From Oscillatoriaceae cyanobacterium Prado104 (GTDB lineage Bacteria > Cyanobacteriota > Cyanobacteriia > Cyanobacteriales > Microcoleaceae), in NCBI GenBank assembly GCA_025454405.1, contig JALOON010000015.1, positions 1 through 64,000 of the forward strand: a DNA stretch of 64,000 nt, written 5' to 3'. This document shows, one piece after another, positions 15,702 through 24,853 of this stretch. The notes beneath the pieces are model-generated. The model ran no database searches and was not told where the DNA came from. It worked only from the letters and a program-made list of their open reading frames with translations. Every line of letters starts with the position of its first letter. The stretch's first letter is position 1. A program made the position numbers and the translations under genes.

Positions 15702-16145
15702 AAAATACAAACCGTAGAGAGCAGACTGAAGTTTTCACTACGAATTGTAGAGAGCAGACTGAAGTCTTCACTACGAACCGTAGAAAAAGAACTTCCTAAA
15801 CCTGCAATTTGCTGCGGGCTTTAGCCTAACACCTGCTGCTTGCCGCCGAAACATCCCGATCGCCCAAAGCGTCAAAACAACCATCAGCTACCGCAACCGC
15901 AGCCCAACTGGCGGCAAAAGCGGCAGTTGTCTTGCTAGGATAATTTGTTGACGCTCTCGGACTGGTCGATCGAATCATGCGGGAGCTTTTAGGGCCGTTA
16001 AGATAAAATACTTAACCGATAAACTACTTTTGTTGTGTACCTAACGTAAATCGATCGCCTTCGCACGCCCCATCCGGCGTCCTCTGATTCTCAACGGGCA
16101 GGTTTTGCCCCCGTGCTATTTCACCAATCTTGAGGCTCCAAACAT
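15702..16145. repeat. Spacer with tandem CAGACTGAAGTCTTCACTAC repeats
   Basis: Two copies of a ~34-bp unit (GTAGAGAGCAGACTGAAGT...CACTACGAA) at 15711-15781, a divergent form of the GGACTNNAGTCC palindrome family seen elsewhere in the window. The rest (15782-16145) has no convincing gene; it presumably holds the promoter of the LPS-export genes. Confidence 0.6.
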
Positions 16146-16613
16146 ATGATGCCCTCCGCTAAACTACTTAATTCGCGAGTATTCCAAGGATTGTTGCTGC
16201 TATTGCCCCTGACTCTGGCCGGCGCAATTGCCTCTCCCACATTTTCGCAAGCTGGCGCGCCCCGCACCCTCAGCGTGCGATCGGACATTCAAGAAGCTGA
16301 CTCCAAAACCGGCATTGTGACAGCCCGCGGCAACGTCCAAATCAACTACCCGGCCCGCCAAATCCAGGCAACTGCAGCCCAAGCCCAATACTTCAGCCGC
16401 GAACGCCGGATCATCCTCAGCGGCGATGTTTACGTATTGCAGCAAGGCAACAGCCTGCGCGGCGAAACCGTGACATACCTGATCGACGAAGGGCGGTTTA
16501 TTGCGCTGCCAGATACCCCCGGACAAGTAGAGTCCGTCTATCTGGTGGCTCCCGAACAAGACGCAGCAGCTCAGAACTCGATCGCCCCCCAACGTCCGGC
16601 TACTCCCCAATAA
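16146..16613 (+). CDS. OstA/LptA-like periplasmic lipopolysaccharide-transport protein
   Basis: 155 residues. A hydrophobic signal segment (GLLLLLPLTLAGAIASPTFS) is followed by the OstA/LptA beta-jellyroll signature: repeated 'D-G-V-A-x-G-N-V-Q-I' type strands (ADSKTGIVTARGNVQINYP, ARQIQATAAQAQYFSRERRI, LRGETVTYLIDEGRF). It would bridge the periplasm in LPS export. Start is either of two adjacent ATGs. An ABC ATPase of the LptB type and an LptF/G permease follow on the same strand, which supports the assignment. Confidence 0.85.
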   Translation: MMPSAKLLNSRVFQGLLLLLPLTLAGAIASPTFSQAGAPRTLSVRSDIQEADSKTGIVTARGNVQINYPARQIQATAAQAQYFSRERRIILSGDVYVLQQGNSLRGETVTYLIDEGRFIALPDTPGQVESVYLVAPEQDAAAQNSIAPQRPATPQ

Positions 16614-16865
16614 AACAGGCTCGTCGCAACGAAATTTCGCGTCAGCAAAAACATACCTCTGAAGATCGATGCGAAATTTCGCCTTTGTGAAACCTTGTTT
16701 TAAACCAATCCTTTTTCTTTCTTTTTTCTGACCGATCGAGCTTGCAAGATTCCGATGCTCGCACTCTGGGATTTCCCAAATCCAGCCGCGAGTGCCGATG
16801 CTCGCACTATCAACTCTTCCTTCTTCCTTCTTCCTTCTTCCTTCGATAAATTGCCAAACGCGCGC

Positions 16866-17594
16866 ATGAAAATTGCACTCGAAAATATTCACAAATCCTA
16901 CGGAAAGCGCAATGTTGTTAGTCGCGTCAACCTGTCCGTAGAACAAGGAGAAATTGTAGGATTGCTCGGTCCCAACGGTGCCGGCAAAACCACAACATTT
17001 TACATCGCCACCGGATTAGAAAAACCCAATCGAGGCACCGTTTGGCTCAACGATTTAGACATCACCAAATTGCCAATGCACGAGCGAGCGCATTTAGGCA
17101 TCGGATATCTCGCTCAAGAAGCTAGCATATTCCGCAACATGACAGTCCGCGACAACATATTGCTAGTGCTAGAACAAACTCAAGTACCGCGTTGGGAATG
17201 GCGCGATCGAGTGGATTTTCTGCTGCATGAATTTCGCTTGGAAAAAATAGCATCAAGTCTGGGAATTCAAATTTCAGGAGGAGAAAGGCGGCGGACAGAA
17301 TTAGCTAGAGCATTAGCTGCGGGGCGAGACGGTCCGATGTTTCTATTTTTAGACGAACCATTTGCCGGGGTAGATCCGATCGCCGTTGATGAAATACAAA
17401 CGATTATTGCCAAACTGCGCGATCGTAAAATCGGCATTTTAATCACCGATCACAACGTCCGAGAAACCCTAGAAATTACCGATCGAGCCTACATCATGCG
17501 CGACGGTCAAATATTAGCTTCCGGTGCAGAAGAAGAACTGTACAGCAACCCTTTAGTGCGACAATATTACTTGGGCGACAGCTTCGTGCGGTAG
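16866..17594 (+). CDS. lptB: LPS export ABC transporter ATP-binding protein LptB
   Basis: 242 residues from ATG 16866; the frame extends upstream through a tandem TTCTTCC repeat that is not part of the protein. Walker A GPNGAGKT (35-42), signature SGGER (137-141), Walker B FLFLDEP (~159-165), H-loop His196. The sequences GLLGPNGAGKTTTFYIATG and LGIGYLAQEASIFRNMTV are highly typical of LptB. Energises extraction of LPS from the inner membrane together with LptF/LptG; the permease gene follows by 181 bp. Confidence 0.95.
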   Translation: MKIALENIHKSYGKRNVVSRVNLSVEQGEIVGLLGPNGAGKTTTFYIATGLEKPNRGTVWLNDLDITKLPMHERAHLGIGYLAQEASIFRNMTVRDNILLVLEQTQVPRWEWRDRVDFLLHEFRLEKIASSLGIQISGGERRRTELARALAAGRDGPMFLFLDEPFAGVDPIAVDEIQTIIAKLRDRKIGILITDHNVRETLEITDRAYIMRDGQILASGAEEELYSNPLVRQYYLGDSFVR

Positions 17595-17699
17595 TTTTTA
17601 ACAGCCGAAAACATAATTTAAAAATAACAAAATTCACATCGATCGGGCGGGTACGGGGCACCCCTCGGCTACGCTTCGCCCCTAACAACTACCAACTAT

Positions 17700-17775
17700 C
17701 AACTCTTCCTTCTGACTTCTGACTTCTGACTTCTGACTTCTGACTTCTGACTTCTTACTTCTTCCTTCTTCCTTC
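17700..17775. repeat. Heptanucleotide tandem repeat (STRR) between lptB and the permease gene
   Basis: About six TGACTTC units followed by TTACTTC and TTCCTTC variants, running directly into the ATG of the next gene. Heptameric STRRs are known in filamentous cyanobacteria. Similar arrays here: 16816-16846, 33448-33580, 45121-45165, 47697-47745. Its position in the leader could affect translation; not provable from sequence. Confidence 0.85.
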
Positions 17776-18942
17776 ATGAAATTAGCAATCTCTAAATCCT
17801 TCAATCCCCTCAACTGGCTGCCGAGAATTTCGGTTATGGACTGGTACATTACCAAAGAACTAATCGGCCCATTTCTATTTGGTGTCGGACTGTTTACCTC
17901 CGTCGCCGTCACAGTTGGAGCCTTATTTGAATTAGTCCGCAGAGTAACAGAATCAGGACTCCCCTACGGTGCCGCCCTCGAAATTTTCCTGCTGCAAATT
18001 CCCTACTTTGTAGTATTGGCTTTCCCGATGTCAATGCTGCTAGCAACCCTGATGGCCTACAGCAGAATGTCCAGCGATAGCGAACTCATAGCCATGCGCA
18101 GTTGTGGAGTTAGCATTTACCGACTGATTCTGCCTGCAGTAATTATGAGTTTAGTTGTTGCCGGCTTCACCTTCGCATTGCAAGAATTAGTTGTACCCTC
18201 TGCCAGTTACAGAGCAACGCTAACTTTAGATAGGGCAATGAAGCGAGAAAGACCGCAATTTCAAGAGAGAAACATTGTCTACACAGAATTTAGCAAGCGG
18301 GAAAAAAGCAAAGATGAAACGCTAGCGCGCTTTTTTTATGCCGAAGAATTTGACGGTCAGAAAATGAAAGGTTTAACAATTATCGATCGCTCCACTCCAG
18401 GTCTCGATCAAATCATCTCATCAGAATCAGCTACCTGGAATCCCACCGAAAATACCTGGGATTTTTTCAACGGCACAGCTTACATAGTCTCGCCAGATGG
18501 TTCGTACCGCAACATAGTTAAATTCCAACACCAGCAATTGCAACTTCCCCGCACACCCTTAGATTTAGCAGCCAAAGTGCGGGATTTTAAGGAAATGAAC
18601 ATTGCCCAAGCTTTAGAACGTTTGGAACTGATTAAAAACAGCGGCGACGAACCGCAAATCCGCAAACTCAAGGTGCGAATTCAAGAAAAATATGCTTTTC
18701 CTTTCGTGTGTTTAGTATTTGGTTTAGTAGGAGCAACTTTGGGAACTAAACCGCGCCGTTCCGGTAAAGGCACGAGTTTTGGTATTAGCGTACTGGTTAT
18801 TTTCGCTTATTACGTATTTTCTTTTATCACCAGTTCAATGGGTGTAAAAGCAGTTTTGAGTCCGATAATGTCTGCTTGGCTGCCGATCGCATTTGGTTTA
18901 GGAATAGGGGGATTGCTGTTAGTACGGGCTGCATCGCGCTAG
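17776..18942 (+). CDS. LptF/LptG family permease
   Basis: 388 residues. YjgP/YjgQ architecture: MDWYITKELIGPFLFGVGLF at the first membrane helix, helices at ~38-65, ~70-95 and ~115-140, a large periplasmic beta-jellyroll (~145-285), and three C-terminal helices (KLKVRIQEKYAFPFVCLVFG then ~325-345 and ~355-385). Moves LPS with LptB and LptA. Only one such permease is in the cluster, as in other cyanobacteria, so it may form a homodimer; the F or G subtype is not assignable. Confidence 0.92.
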   Translation: MKLAISKSFNPLNWLPRISVMDWYITKELIGPFLFGVGLFTSVAVTVGALFELVRRVTESGLPYGAALEIFLLQIPYFVVLAFPMSMLLATLMAYSRMSSDSELIAMRSCGVSIYRLILPAVIMSLVVAGFTFALQELVVPSASYRATLTLDRAMKRERPQFQERNIVYTEFSKREKSKDETLARFFYAEEFDGQKMKGLTIIDRSTPGLDQIISSESATWNPTENTWDFFNGTAYIVSPDGSYRNIVKFQHQQLQLPRTPLDLAAKVRDFKEMNIAQALERLELIKNSGDEPQIRKLKVRIQEKYAFPFVCLVFGLVGATLGTKPRRSGKGTSFGISVLVIFAYYVFSFITSSMGVKAVLSPIMSAWLPIAFGLGIGGLLLVRAASR

Positions 18943-18978
18943 GGAATTGATAGATATTCTCTGAGTTTTCTAACTCTT

Positions 18979-19485
18979 TTGACTCCTCAGATTACTCTAT
19001 TAGTTACTCGCAGCGGGGAAATACTCATGAGAAACTTTTACATATTGGGAGAAGAGTCCCAACAAAAAATAGTCGATCGCATCAATAACTTTATTGCCGA
19101 TGGAAAACAAAAATCTCTTAGCGTTAGATACATTGAAGGCGGGCTGAAACCATTTTCGGTGTTGACCGTTAGTATATTATTTTTGACGCTGGGGATAATT
19201 TGCCTGTGCAGCCTAAAAATCACAGCAAAGTTCGATCGAGTTCTCAATTCCTTTACTATCCAAGAAAAAGATGCTTTCAGCACCGAGCTTTTCTAGGGTT
19301 GCTTTTACGAAATTACTAATATTATTTTGATAGGAGTAGAATCACAAAGTAAAAGTGATATACCCTATGAGATTTTTATTGGATTGGCATCGGGCGATCG
19401 ACTGTTACTATCCCGCAGCTACCACACTTTAAAAAAGCAAAAAGAACTTATCAAAAAAATTTGGGAATATCTCAATATTAAATAA
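18979..19485 (+). pseudogene. Degenerate copy of the membrane protein encoded at 19669
   Basis: LLVTRSGEILMR, QQKIVDRINNFIAD, SVRYIEGG and KFDRVLNSFTIQEKDAFS align with the intact gene 200 bp downstream (VTRSGEIPMK, QQKIVDRINNFLAD, SVRYIEEW, KFDRSLNSFTLRQKNAFS). The first ~95 residues are missing, and a TAG at 19294-19296 interrupts the frame. The same frame then continues to the family end (YEIFIGLASGDRLLLSR to EYLNIK) at 19485. A tandem duplicate that has decayed. Confidence 0.8.
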
Positions 19486-19668
19486 TATTACTTCCGGTTG
19501 CATCGGAATTATTAAACCGCAGAGGGCGCAGAGTTAGGAGAGAAAGGGGAGAGAAATTCATTATTCCGATGCTATCGGATTCTATCTAACTCAGCAACTT
19601 GTACCTGCTACACCTTTGTATCTGCCATAATAACTTCCAAATTCATCTGAGTTGGTACTCTCAATAAC

Positions 19669-20475
19669 ATGAAAATTCTCAAACAAAATCAATCGCAATT
19701 AATCTTCCGCAGCCATCCTCCTTTAGCAGCATGGACGAGTTGGATTTTAGGATTTTTTATAAGCCCGATCGCACTTTCTTTATTAATTATCAGACTGGGT
19801 GCTGTCGGAATGCCAACTACTTTATCCTGCCAGCGAAGTCCCGAACGATCCGTCAGTTGCCAACTCAAAAAACATCACTTTCCCCTATCTTGGGAAACTG
19901 CAAACATCCCCACGGGCGAGTTGCAAAAAGCTAGACTAGATAAAGATTCAGGTAACGGACAAGGTACTTACCACCATCGAGCAGTATTAGTTACCCGGAG
20001 CGGCGAAATCCCCATGAAAGAATATTACAGCTTTGGGGAAGGATACCAACAAAAAATAGTCGATCGCATCAATAACTTTCTTGCCGATCCCGCACAAAAA
20101 TCTGTTAGTGTCAGATACATTGAAGAATGGCCGGAACCGTTTGTGCCCTTTGCCTTCGATATCGCGTGGTTGGGGGCGGGGATATTCTGCCTGCGCAGCC
20201 GACACATCGCAGCAAAATTCGATCGATCTCTCAATTCCTTTACCCTCCGACAAAAAAATGCTTTTAGCAACCAGCTTTACCAAGATTCGCTGTCGGAAAT
20301 TTCGCAGATTGTCTTCACCGAAGGAGAATTAAACAGAAAGAGAAATTACAGACCCTATCAGATTTTTATTGTAATGAAAAAGGGCGATCGACTCCTGCTC
20401 GCTCGCGACGGCAACTTATCAAACAAGCAAAAAGAAATCATCAAAAACATCCGCGAATATCTAAATCTTCAATAA
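19669..20475 (+). CDS. Membrane protein of unknown function, intact copy
   Basis: 268 residues. One hydrophobic helix near 22-45 and another near 155-175, separated by a ~110-residue soluble domain containing VTRSGEIPMKEYYSFGEGYQ and IVDRINNFLAD. The C-terminal ~90 residues (FDRSLNSFTLRQKNAF...YQIFIVMKKGDRLLLARDGN) have the look of a PH-like domain of membrane-associated proteins. Unrecognised family. The upstream duplicate is broken, so this is the functional copy. Confidence 0.6.
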   Translation: MKILKQNQSQLIFRSHPPLAAWTSWILGFFISPIALSLLIIRLGAVGMPTTLSCQRSPERSVSCQLKKHHFPLSWETANIPTGELQKARLDKDSGNGQGTYHHRAVLVTRSGEIPMKEYYSFGEGYQQKIVDRINNFLADPAQKSVSVRYIEEWPEPFVPFAFDIAWLGAGIFCLRSRHIAAKFDRSLNSFTLRQKNAFSNQLYQDSLSEISQIVFTEGELNRKRNYRPYQIFIVMKKGDRLLLARDGNLSNKQKEIIKNIREYLNLQ

Positions 20476-20611
20476 TTCACTAACTTCTCCCTACCCCACC
20501 TTCGCGCCCTTCGCGCCTTCGCGGTTCGTAAAAAAAATCTTTGGGAAATCGCATCAAACTGCCAGAACTAAACTTAAAATCAATACAGCGACATCTACCC
20601 GAAAAATCCCC

Positions 20612-21358
20612 ATGACAAACGCAGAAATTCGTACCGAAAACATCACAGTTCCCAACGGAGATTTGCAAATAGCTGCCTACCTAGCCCAACCAGCCGCCGA
20701 GGGAAAATTCCCCGCAGTTATCGTCATCCAAGAAATCTTTGGCGTCAACGCCCACATTCGCGAAGTTACCGAAAGAATAGCCAAAGAAGGATATGTCGCG
20801 ATCGCCCCAGCCATCTACCAGCGCCTCGCCCCCGGCTTTGAAACCGGCTATACCCCCGAAGACATTAAAATCGGCAAAGAATACAAAGCCCAAACCACTG
20901 CATCGGAACTTCTGGGCGACATCCAAGCCACCATCGATTACCTCAAAACTCAGCCCAAAGTCCAACCCCAAGGCTTCGGGTGTATCGGCTTCTGCTTCGG
21001 GGGACACGTCGCCTACCTTGCCGCCACCTTGCCCGAGATCGAAGCTACAGCGTCATTCTACGGCGCAGGCATCGCCACTCAAACCCCCGGTGGCGGCCCT
21101 CCCACAGTCACCCGCACAGCAGACATTAAAGGCACTCTCTACGGCTTTTTCGGCACTCAAGATGCCAGCATTCCTCTAGCAGAAGTTGACCAAATTGCAG
21201 CAGAACTGGAAAAACACGGCATCAAGCATCAAATTTTCCGCTATAATGCCGATCACGGCTTCTTCTGCGACCACAGGGGCAGTTACAACGCCAGCGCTGC
21301 GGCCGACTCGTGGGAACAAGTAAAGCAGCTTTTCAAACAGGAATTGCAACCAGCTTAG
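20612..21358 (+). CDS. Dienelactone hydrolase family protein
   Basis: 248 residues, alpha/beta hydrolase. The nucleophile elbow GFCFGG places Cys128; Asp184 (FGTQDASIP) and His215 (NADHGFFCD) complete the Cys-Asp-His triad of dienelactone hydrolases. FPAVIVIQEIFGVNAHIREV is the N-terminal hallmark. Substrate in cyanobacteria is unknown; a lone gene with its own spacer. Confidence 0.93.
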   Translation: MTNAEIRTENITVPNGDLQIAAYLAQPAAEGKFPAVIVIQEIFGVNAHIREVTERIAKEGYVAIAPAIYQRLAPGFETGYTPEDIKIGKEYKAQTTASELLGDIQATIDYLKTQPKVQPQGFGCIGFCFGGHVAYLAATLPEIEATASFYGAGIATQTPGGGPPTVTRTADIKGTLYGFFGTQDASIPLAEVDQIAAELEKHGIKHQIFRYNADHGFFCDHRGSYNASAAADSWEQVKQLFKQELQPA

Positions 21359-21811
21359 AAAGTACGAGAGGGAAAAATCCCTAGTATCGACTAATTAGCG
21401 CCACCTTAAGATTAAAACCCTTAAGAAATCTCGCTTTTAGCGTAGTTTAGAGTCCCCCTAAATCCTCCTTAAGAAGGGGGACTTTGAGACTCTTGCCCCC
21501 CATTTTTTAACGGGGGTTGGGGAGGGTTCTCTGGATTTGGAAACACACCCTAGGGGACTTTGCGCTTAATTCAGACACCAGACAGGTACTACCTTCGTAG
21601 CTTAAGTTGACACCAATGGAAAAATTTTTCCTCCTCTCCTGCATCGCAAAAGCCTTTTTTTTCACATCCCCAATTGCTACAGCCTCCAGATTGGCTATAG
21701 TGGGATAATCTAGTATTTACTGTTACCAGTTAAGCGCGATTCGCGTTCCTTGGCAGGGCGGTAATTAGCATTTGCAACTAATTTCAGTTTTCTTTACTTT
21801 CAATTGTTGAC
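21359..21811. repeat. Spacer with CCTTAAGAAGGGGG palindrome
   Basis: Contains the dispersed element AGTCCCCCTAAATCC..AAGAAGGGGGACTTTGAG (21452-21490) followed by a CCCCCCATTTTTTAACGGGGG variant. The same element recurs at 28010-28170 and 57885-58022. The remainder up to the S1-like gene shows no gene. Confidence 0.7.
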
Positions 21812-22659
21812 ATGAATCCTAAATCTACAGGTTCTCAAAACGCAAAACCATCCTTTTCAATGGACGATTTTGCTAAAGCTCTCGAACAGCACAATTACGA
21901 GTTTCAAAAAGGACAAGTAGTGCGCGGTAAAGTGTTTGAATACGACTCGCGGTAACGGATTTGTCTCAAGTTGTGCCTTTGCAGGAAGAACGGGAGTTTT
22001 TAATTATCCGCGAACAAAATGAAGACGGTCAAGTTACTTTGTCTCTGAAACAGTTAGCAATCAGACAAGCTTGGGAAGAATTAATTGAGTTGCAGGAAAG
22101 CAGCAAGGTTCTGCAAGTGCGAGTTACGGGGGCAAATAAGGGAGGCGTGACTGTCGATGTTCGGGGAATGCGCGGTTTTATTCCCCGATCGCACTTAGTG
22201 GAGCGCGATAACATAGAATCGTTAATAGGTCAAGCTTTGAGCGTGAGTTTTTTGGAGGTCGATCGCGATCGAGAAAAATTGGTGCTTTCCCAGCGGTTGG
22301 CAACTAAATCTTCTGCGTTCAGCCAGTTAGAAATCGGTCAGTTGGTGGAAGGAAAAGTTGGCAGCATCAAGCCGTTTGGCGTGTTTGTAGATTTGGAAGG
22401 AATTAGCGGTTTGCTGCATATCAAGCAAGTCAGTCAAAGCTATATCGACGACCTTTCTAAGGTGTTTTCGATCGGTCAATTTTTGAAAGCATTGGTTGTC
22501 GATCTTGATGAAAGTCGGGGCCGTGTTTCGCTGTCAACTCGGGTGTTAGAAAATTATCCGGGGGAAATGGTTGAGAAAATGGCGGAAGTTATGGATACGG
22601 CAGAAGCGCGATCGGAAAAAGCTCGGAAAAATCTTTCTCAGTCTCCATTACAACCTTAA
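21812..22659 (+). pseudogene. Ribosomal protein S1 paralogue disrupted in its first S1 domain
   Basis: Starts MNPKSTGSQNAKPSFSMDDF and runs through QKGQVVRGKVFEYDS, then hits TAA at 21953. In another frame the protein resumes at VTDLSQVVPLQEEREFLIIR and continues through S1 domains 2 and 3 (VRVTGANKGGVTVDVRGMRG; EGKVGSIKPFGVFVDLEGIS) to 22659. Relative to intact cyanobacterial S1-like proteins (~300 residues) about 20 residues of S1 domain 1 (normally GAYVDIGGKSAAFLP-like) are missing at the join, and the deletion is out of frame. The downstream part could be translated from TTG 21961, but without domain 1. Either a pseudogene or an assembly error. Confidence 0.75.
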
Positions 22660-22669
22660 TTATAAGTTG

Positions 22670-22935
22670 GTAGGGAGTTTTGAGTTGTGAATTTTGAGTT
22701 TTGAGTTAAAGACAATTGTCAGGAGTTTTGAGTTTTGAATTTTGAGTTTTGAGTTAAAGACAGTTGTGAAGTTCAAAATTCAAAACTTAAAACTCAGAAC
22801 TTCCCCAGTTGACGATTGAGAATCTTCAATCGACCATCGAAAATCTAAAACCTCAAATCTAAAATCGTTTGACAGTCGATCTTCGATGGAGAACAAAAAT
22901 CTAAAATCTACAATCTAAAATCTAAAATCGAGTGA
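22670..22935. repeat. Repeat-rich spacer (GAGTTTTGAGTT and AAAATCTAAAATC units)
   Basis: Two copies of a GAGTTTTGAGTT..GAGTTAAAGACA block with an inverted partner (TTCAAAATTCAAAACTTAAAA), then short AAAATCT/ACAATCT tandem units leading to the Uma2 gene. The same vocabulary recurs at 27220-27250, 35270-35300 and 40320-40395. Confidence 0.7.
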
Positions 22936-22950
22936 TGGGAGTTGCGGATT

Positions 22951-23529
22951 GTGAAGACAATTTTAGAAAAGGTAGATGAACCTATTTTAATTGACGGACT
23001 CACCTGGAGAGAGTTTAAAGTAGTAGAACAATTGCTCGATCGTCCTGGGGTGAGATTGTCATTTTTAGATGGGGTGTTGGAGATTAGACGGATGCCGGGA
23101 AGAAAACATGAAACAGCAAAACAGCGGATTTCAACGCTGATGGATTTGTATTTAGAATCCTCAGGAATTGATTTTATTCCCACTGGTTCGATAACGCTAG
23201 AAAGCGAAAGTGGCAAGGTCAAGCGAGAAGCCGATTTATCATATGAATTAGGTCTCGATCGAGAAAGTCCCGATTTAGCCGTTGAAGTGGTGGTGACTGG
23301 TGGCGGGATTAATAAATTGGAATTTTACAAACGCTTGCAAATTCCAGAGGTTTGGTTTTGGGAAAAAAATAGGCTGCGTTTGTATTCCTTGGGGGAAGAT
23401 GGATATACTGAAGTCGATCGCTCTCGTGTTTTGCCAGATTTAAATATTCTACTATTAACGCGATGTATAAACATTGAAAATCACCCGCAAGCAATGCGCG
23501 AATTCAGACAAGCACTTCAAAGTCCTTAA
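22951..23529 (+). CDS. Uma2 family (DUF820) putative PD-(D/E)XK nuclease
   Basis: 192 residues from GTG 22951 (MKTILEKVDEPILIDGLTWR). The core READLSYELG...SPDLAVEVVVTGGGINKLEFY and LQIPEVWFWE matches the restriction-like Uma2 fold: acidic D, then DLAVEV, then the region before the 'Y-x-x-x-x-I-P-E-V-W' strand. Here GG-IN-K replaces the usual S-x-x-D-x-x-x-K spacing. Uma2 proteins are strongly expanded in cyanobacteria; function is unproven. Confidence 0.82.
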   Translation: MKTILEKVDEPILIDGLTWREFKVVEQLLDRPGVRLSFLDGVLEIRRMPGRKHETAKQRISTLMDLYLESSGIDFIPTGSITLESESGKVKREADLSYELGLDRESPDLAVEVVVTGGGINKLEFYKRLQIPEVWFWEKNRLRLYSLGEDGYTEVDRSRVLPDLNILLLTRCINIENHPQAMREFRQALQSP

Positions 23530-23565
23530 AATTCAGTTTTTAGAAACTAAAAATCGCGCTGCTAT

Positions 23566-24174
23566 TTAACTCCAAACTCGCCTTAAATTCAACACAAATC
23601 CCGGCAATACATCCTCGCCGGATAACTCTACAGGATCGGCTAATATTTCCACTTCTGTTTGCTGTCGGTAAATCTCTACTCGCCGATTTTGCGGGTCAAT
23701 CAACCAGCCCAATCTCGCACCATTTTCTCTATATTCTCGCATCTTCTCTTGGAGAGTTGGAAGACTGTCTGAGGCCGATCGCAACTCTACCACAAAGTCG
23801 GGACATAGGGGAACAAAACCTTTGCGTTCTGTTGCAGTTAGTGCATCCCAACGAGTTTGATTTACCCAAGAAGCATCAGGAGAACGGCGAGCACCGTTAG
23901 GCAAGATGAAGCCCGTAGAAGAGTCAAATCCTTTGCCTAAATTCTCATTTAATTCGCACCAACGATCGAGTTGTCCGCTGATACTAAGATTTCGATTTCC
24001 TGATTCTCCTCCGGTGGGTGGATTCACGATCAATTCTCCTTTTGCAGTTCTTTCTAATCTCAAGTCGGGATTCGCCAATGCTAAAGCCTCGAATTGTTCG
24101 CCAGTGACAACAAGGGCGATCGAATGCGGCAATTCTAGAGATATGGTTGCTGTTTCAGTAAATGTTTGTACCAT
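23566..24174 (-). CDS. Uma2 family (DUF820) putative nuclease
   Basis: 202 residues from ATG 24174 (MVQTFTETATISLELPHSIA). TAKGELIVNPPTGGESGNRN, GFILPNGARRSPDASWV, LCPDFVVELRSASDSLPTLQ, KMREYRENGARLGWLIDP and EVEIYR are the full set of Uma2 blocks, with the S-P-D, D-F-V-V-E-L and K-M-x-x-Y motifs intact. Convergent with the preceding Uma2 gene and divergent, by 13 bp, from the YkvA-type gene. Confidence 0.93.
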   Translation of the reverse strand: MVQTFTETATISLELPHSIALVVTGEQFEALALANPDLRLERTAKGELIVNPPTGGESGNRNLSISGQLDRWCELNENLGKGFDSSTGFILPNGARRSPDASWVNQTRWDALTATERKGFVPLCPDFVVELRSASDSLPTLQEKMREYRENGARLGWLIDPQNRRVEIYRQQTEVEILADPVELSGEDVLPGFVLNLRRVWS

Positions 24175-24187
24175 AGTTATCATTTAT

Positions 24188-24571
24188 ATGCGATCTTTGA
24201 AACAAGTTGCCCGACAATTAAAACAAGATACTTACGCTGTTTATTTAGCTAGTATCGATCGCCGAGTACCGTGGTATGCGAGAGTTTTAGCAGGTCTTAC
24301 CGTTGCCTATGCTTGCAGCCCGATCGACTTAATTCCCGATTTTATCCCAATTCTCGGCTACCTGGACGATTTGCTAATTGTTCCTTTAGGAATCTGGCTG
24401 GTATTGAAGCTAATTCCGCCGGAAGTTTTAGCCGAATGTCGGGAAAAAGCGGCAGCAGAAATAGCACGCGACAAACTCACAAATCGGACGGCTGCTGCAG
24501 TAATTGTTGCCATCTGGATTGGATTGGGAATATTAGCAGCTATGTGGCTGAAACAAATATTGAAACTTTAA
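24188..24571 (+). CDS. YkvA family (DUF1232) membrane protein
   Basis: 127 residues from ATG 24188. The frame is open much further upstream but that part is antisense to the Uma2 gene. YACSPIDLIPDFIPILGYLD is the DUF1232 signature; two to three membrane helices (~32-50, ~60-78, ~105-122). Function unknown. Confidence 0.9.
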   Translation: MRSLKQVARQLKQDTYAVYLASIDRRVPWYARVLAGLTVAYACSPIDLIPDFIPILGYLDDLLIVPLGIWLVLKLIPPEVLAECREKAAAEIARDKLTNRTAAAVIVAIWIGLGILAAMWLKQILKL

Positions 24572-24599
24572 AAAATGACCGATTTGCAGTAAAGTTTGT

Positions 24600-24715
24600 A
24601 ATAAGGTTCGTAGTAGGGACTTCAGTCCTCTCTCTAACTTTTAGTGGAATGCGGACTAAAGTCCTTACTGCGAACCAATGTATACCGTAGGGTGCGCGCT
24701 GCGCACCTTACATTA
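24600..24715. repeat. GGACTTCAGTCC-type palindromes and GGTGCGCGCTGCGCACC
   Basis: GTTCGTAGTAGGGACTTCAG...GGACTAAAGTCCTTACTGCGAAC forms a long imperfect inverted repeat (24606-24676). It is followed by the short palindrome AGGGTGCGCGCTGCGCACC (24689-24708), also found at 38071 and, as a variant, at 44900. Confidence 0.75.
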
Positions 24716-24853
24716 ACTCGGAGCGCGCAAAAAAAATGCCAGCGGCTAGTTATAATATACTGTGCTCAACTAACTCCTTACGTTAAAAAAATTCGCGGTA
24801 TCGCCGATCGAGTATTATTGACCCATTAAAAAAATTAAATTTAGTTTCTACCC

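Noticed and set aside
23906..24187. N-terminal extension of the YkvA protein
   Set aside because: Antisense to a well-supported Uma2 gene; the family start fits ATG 24188.
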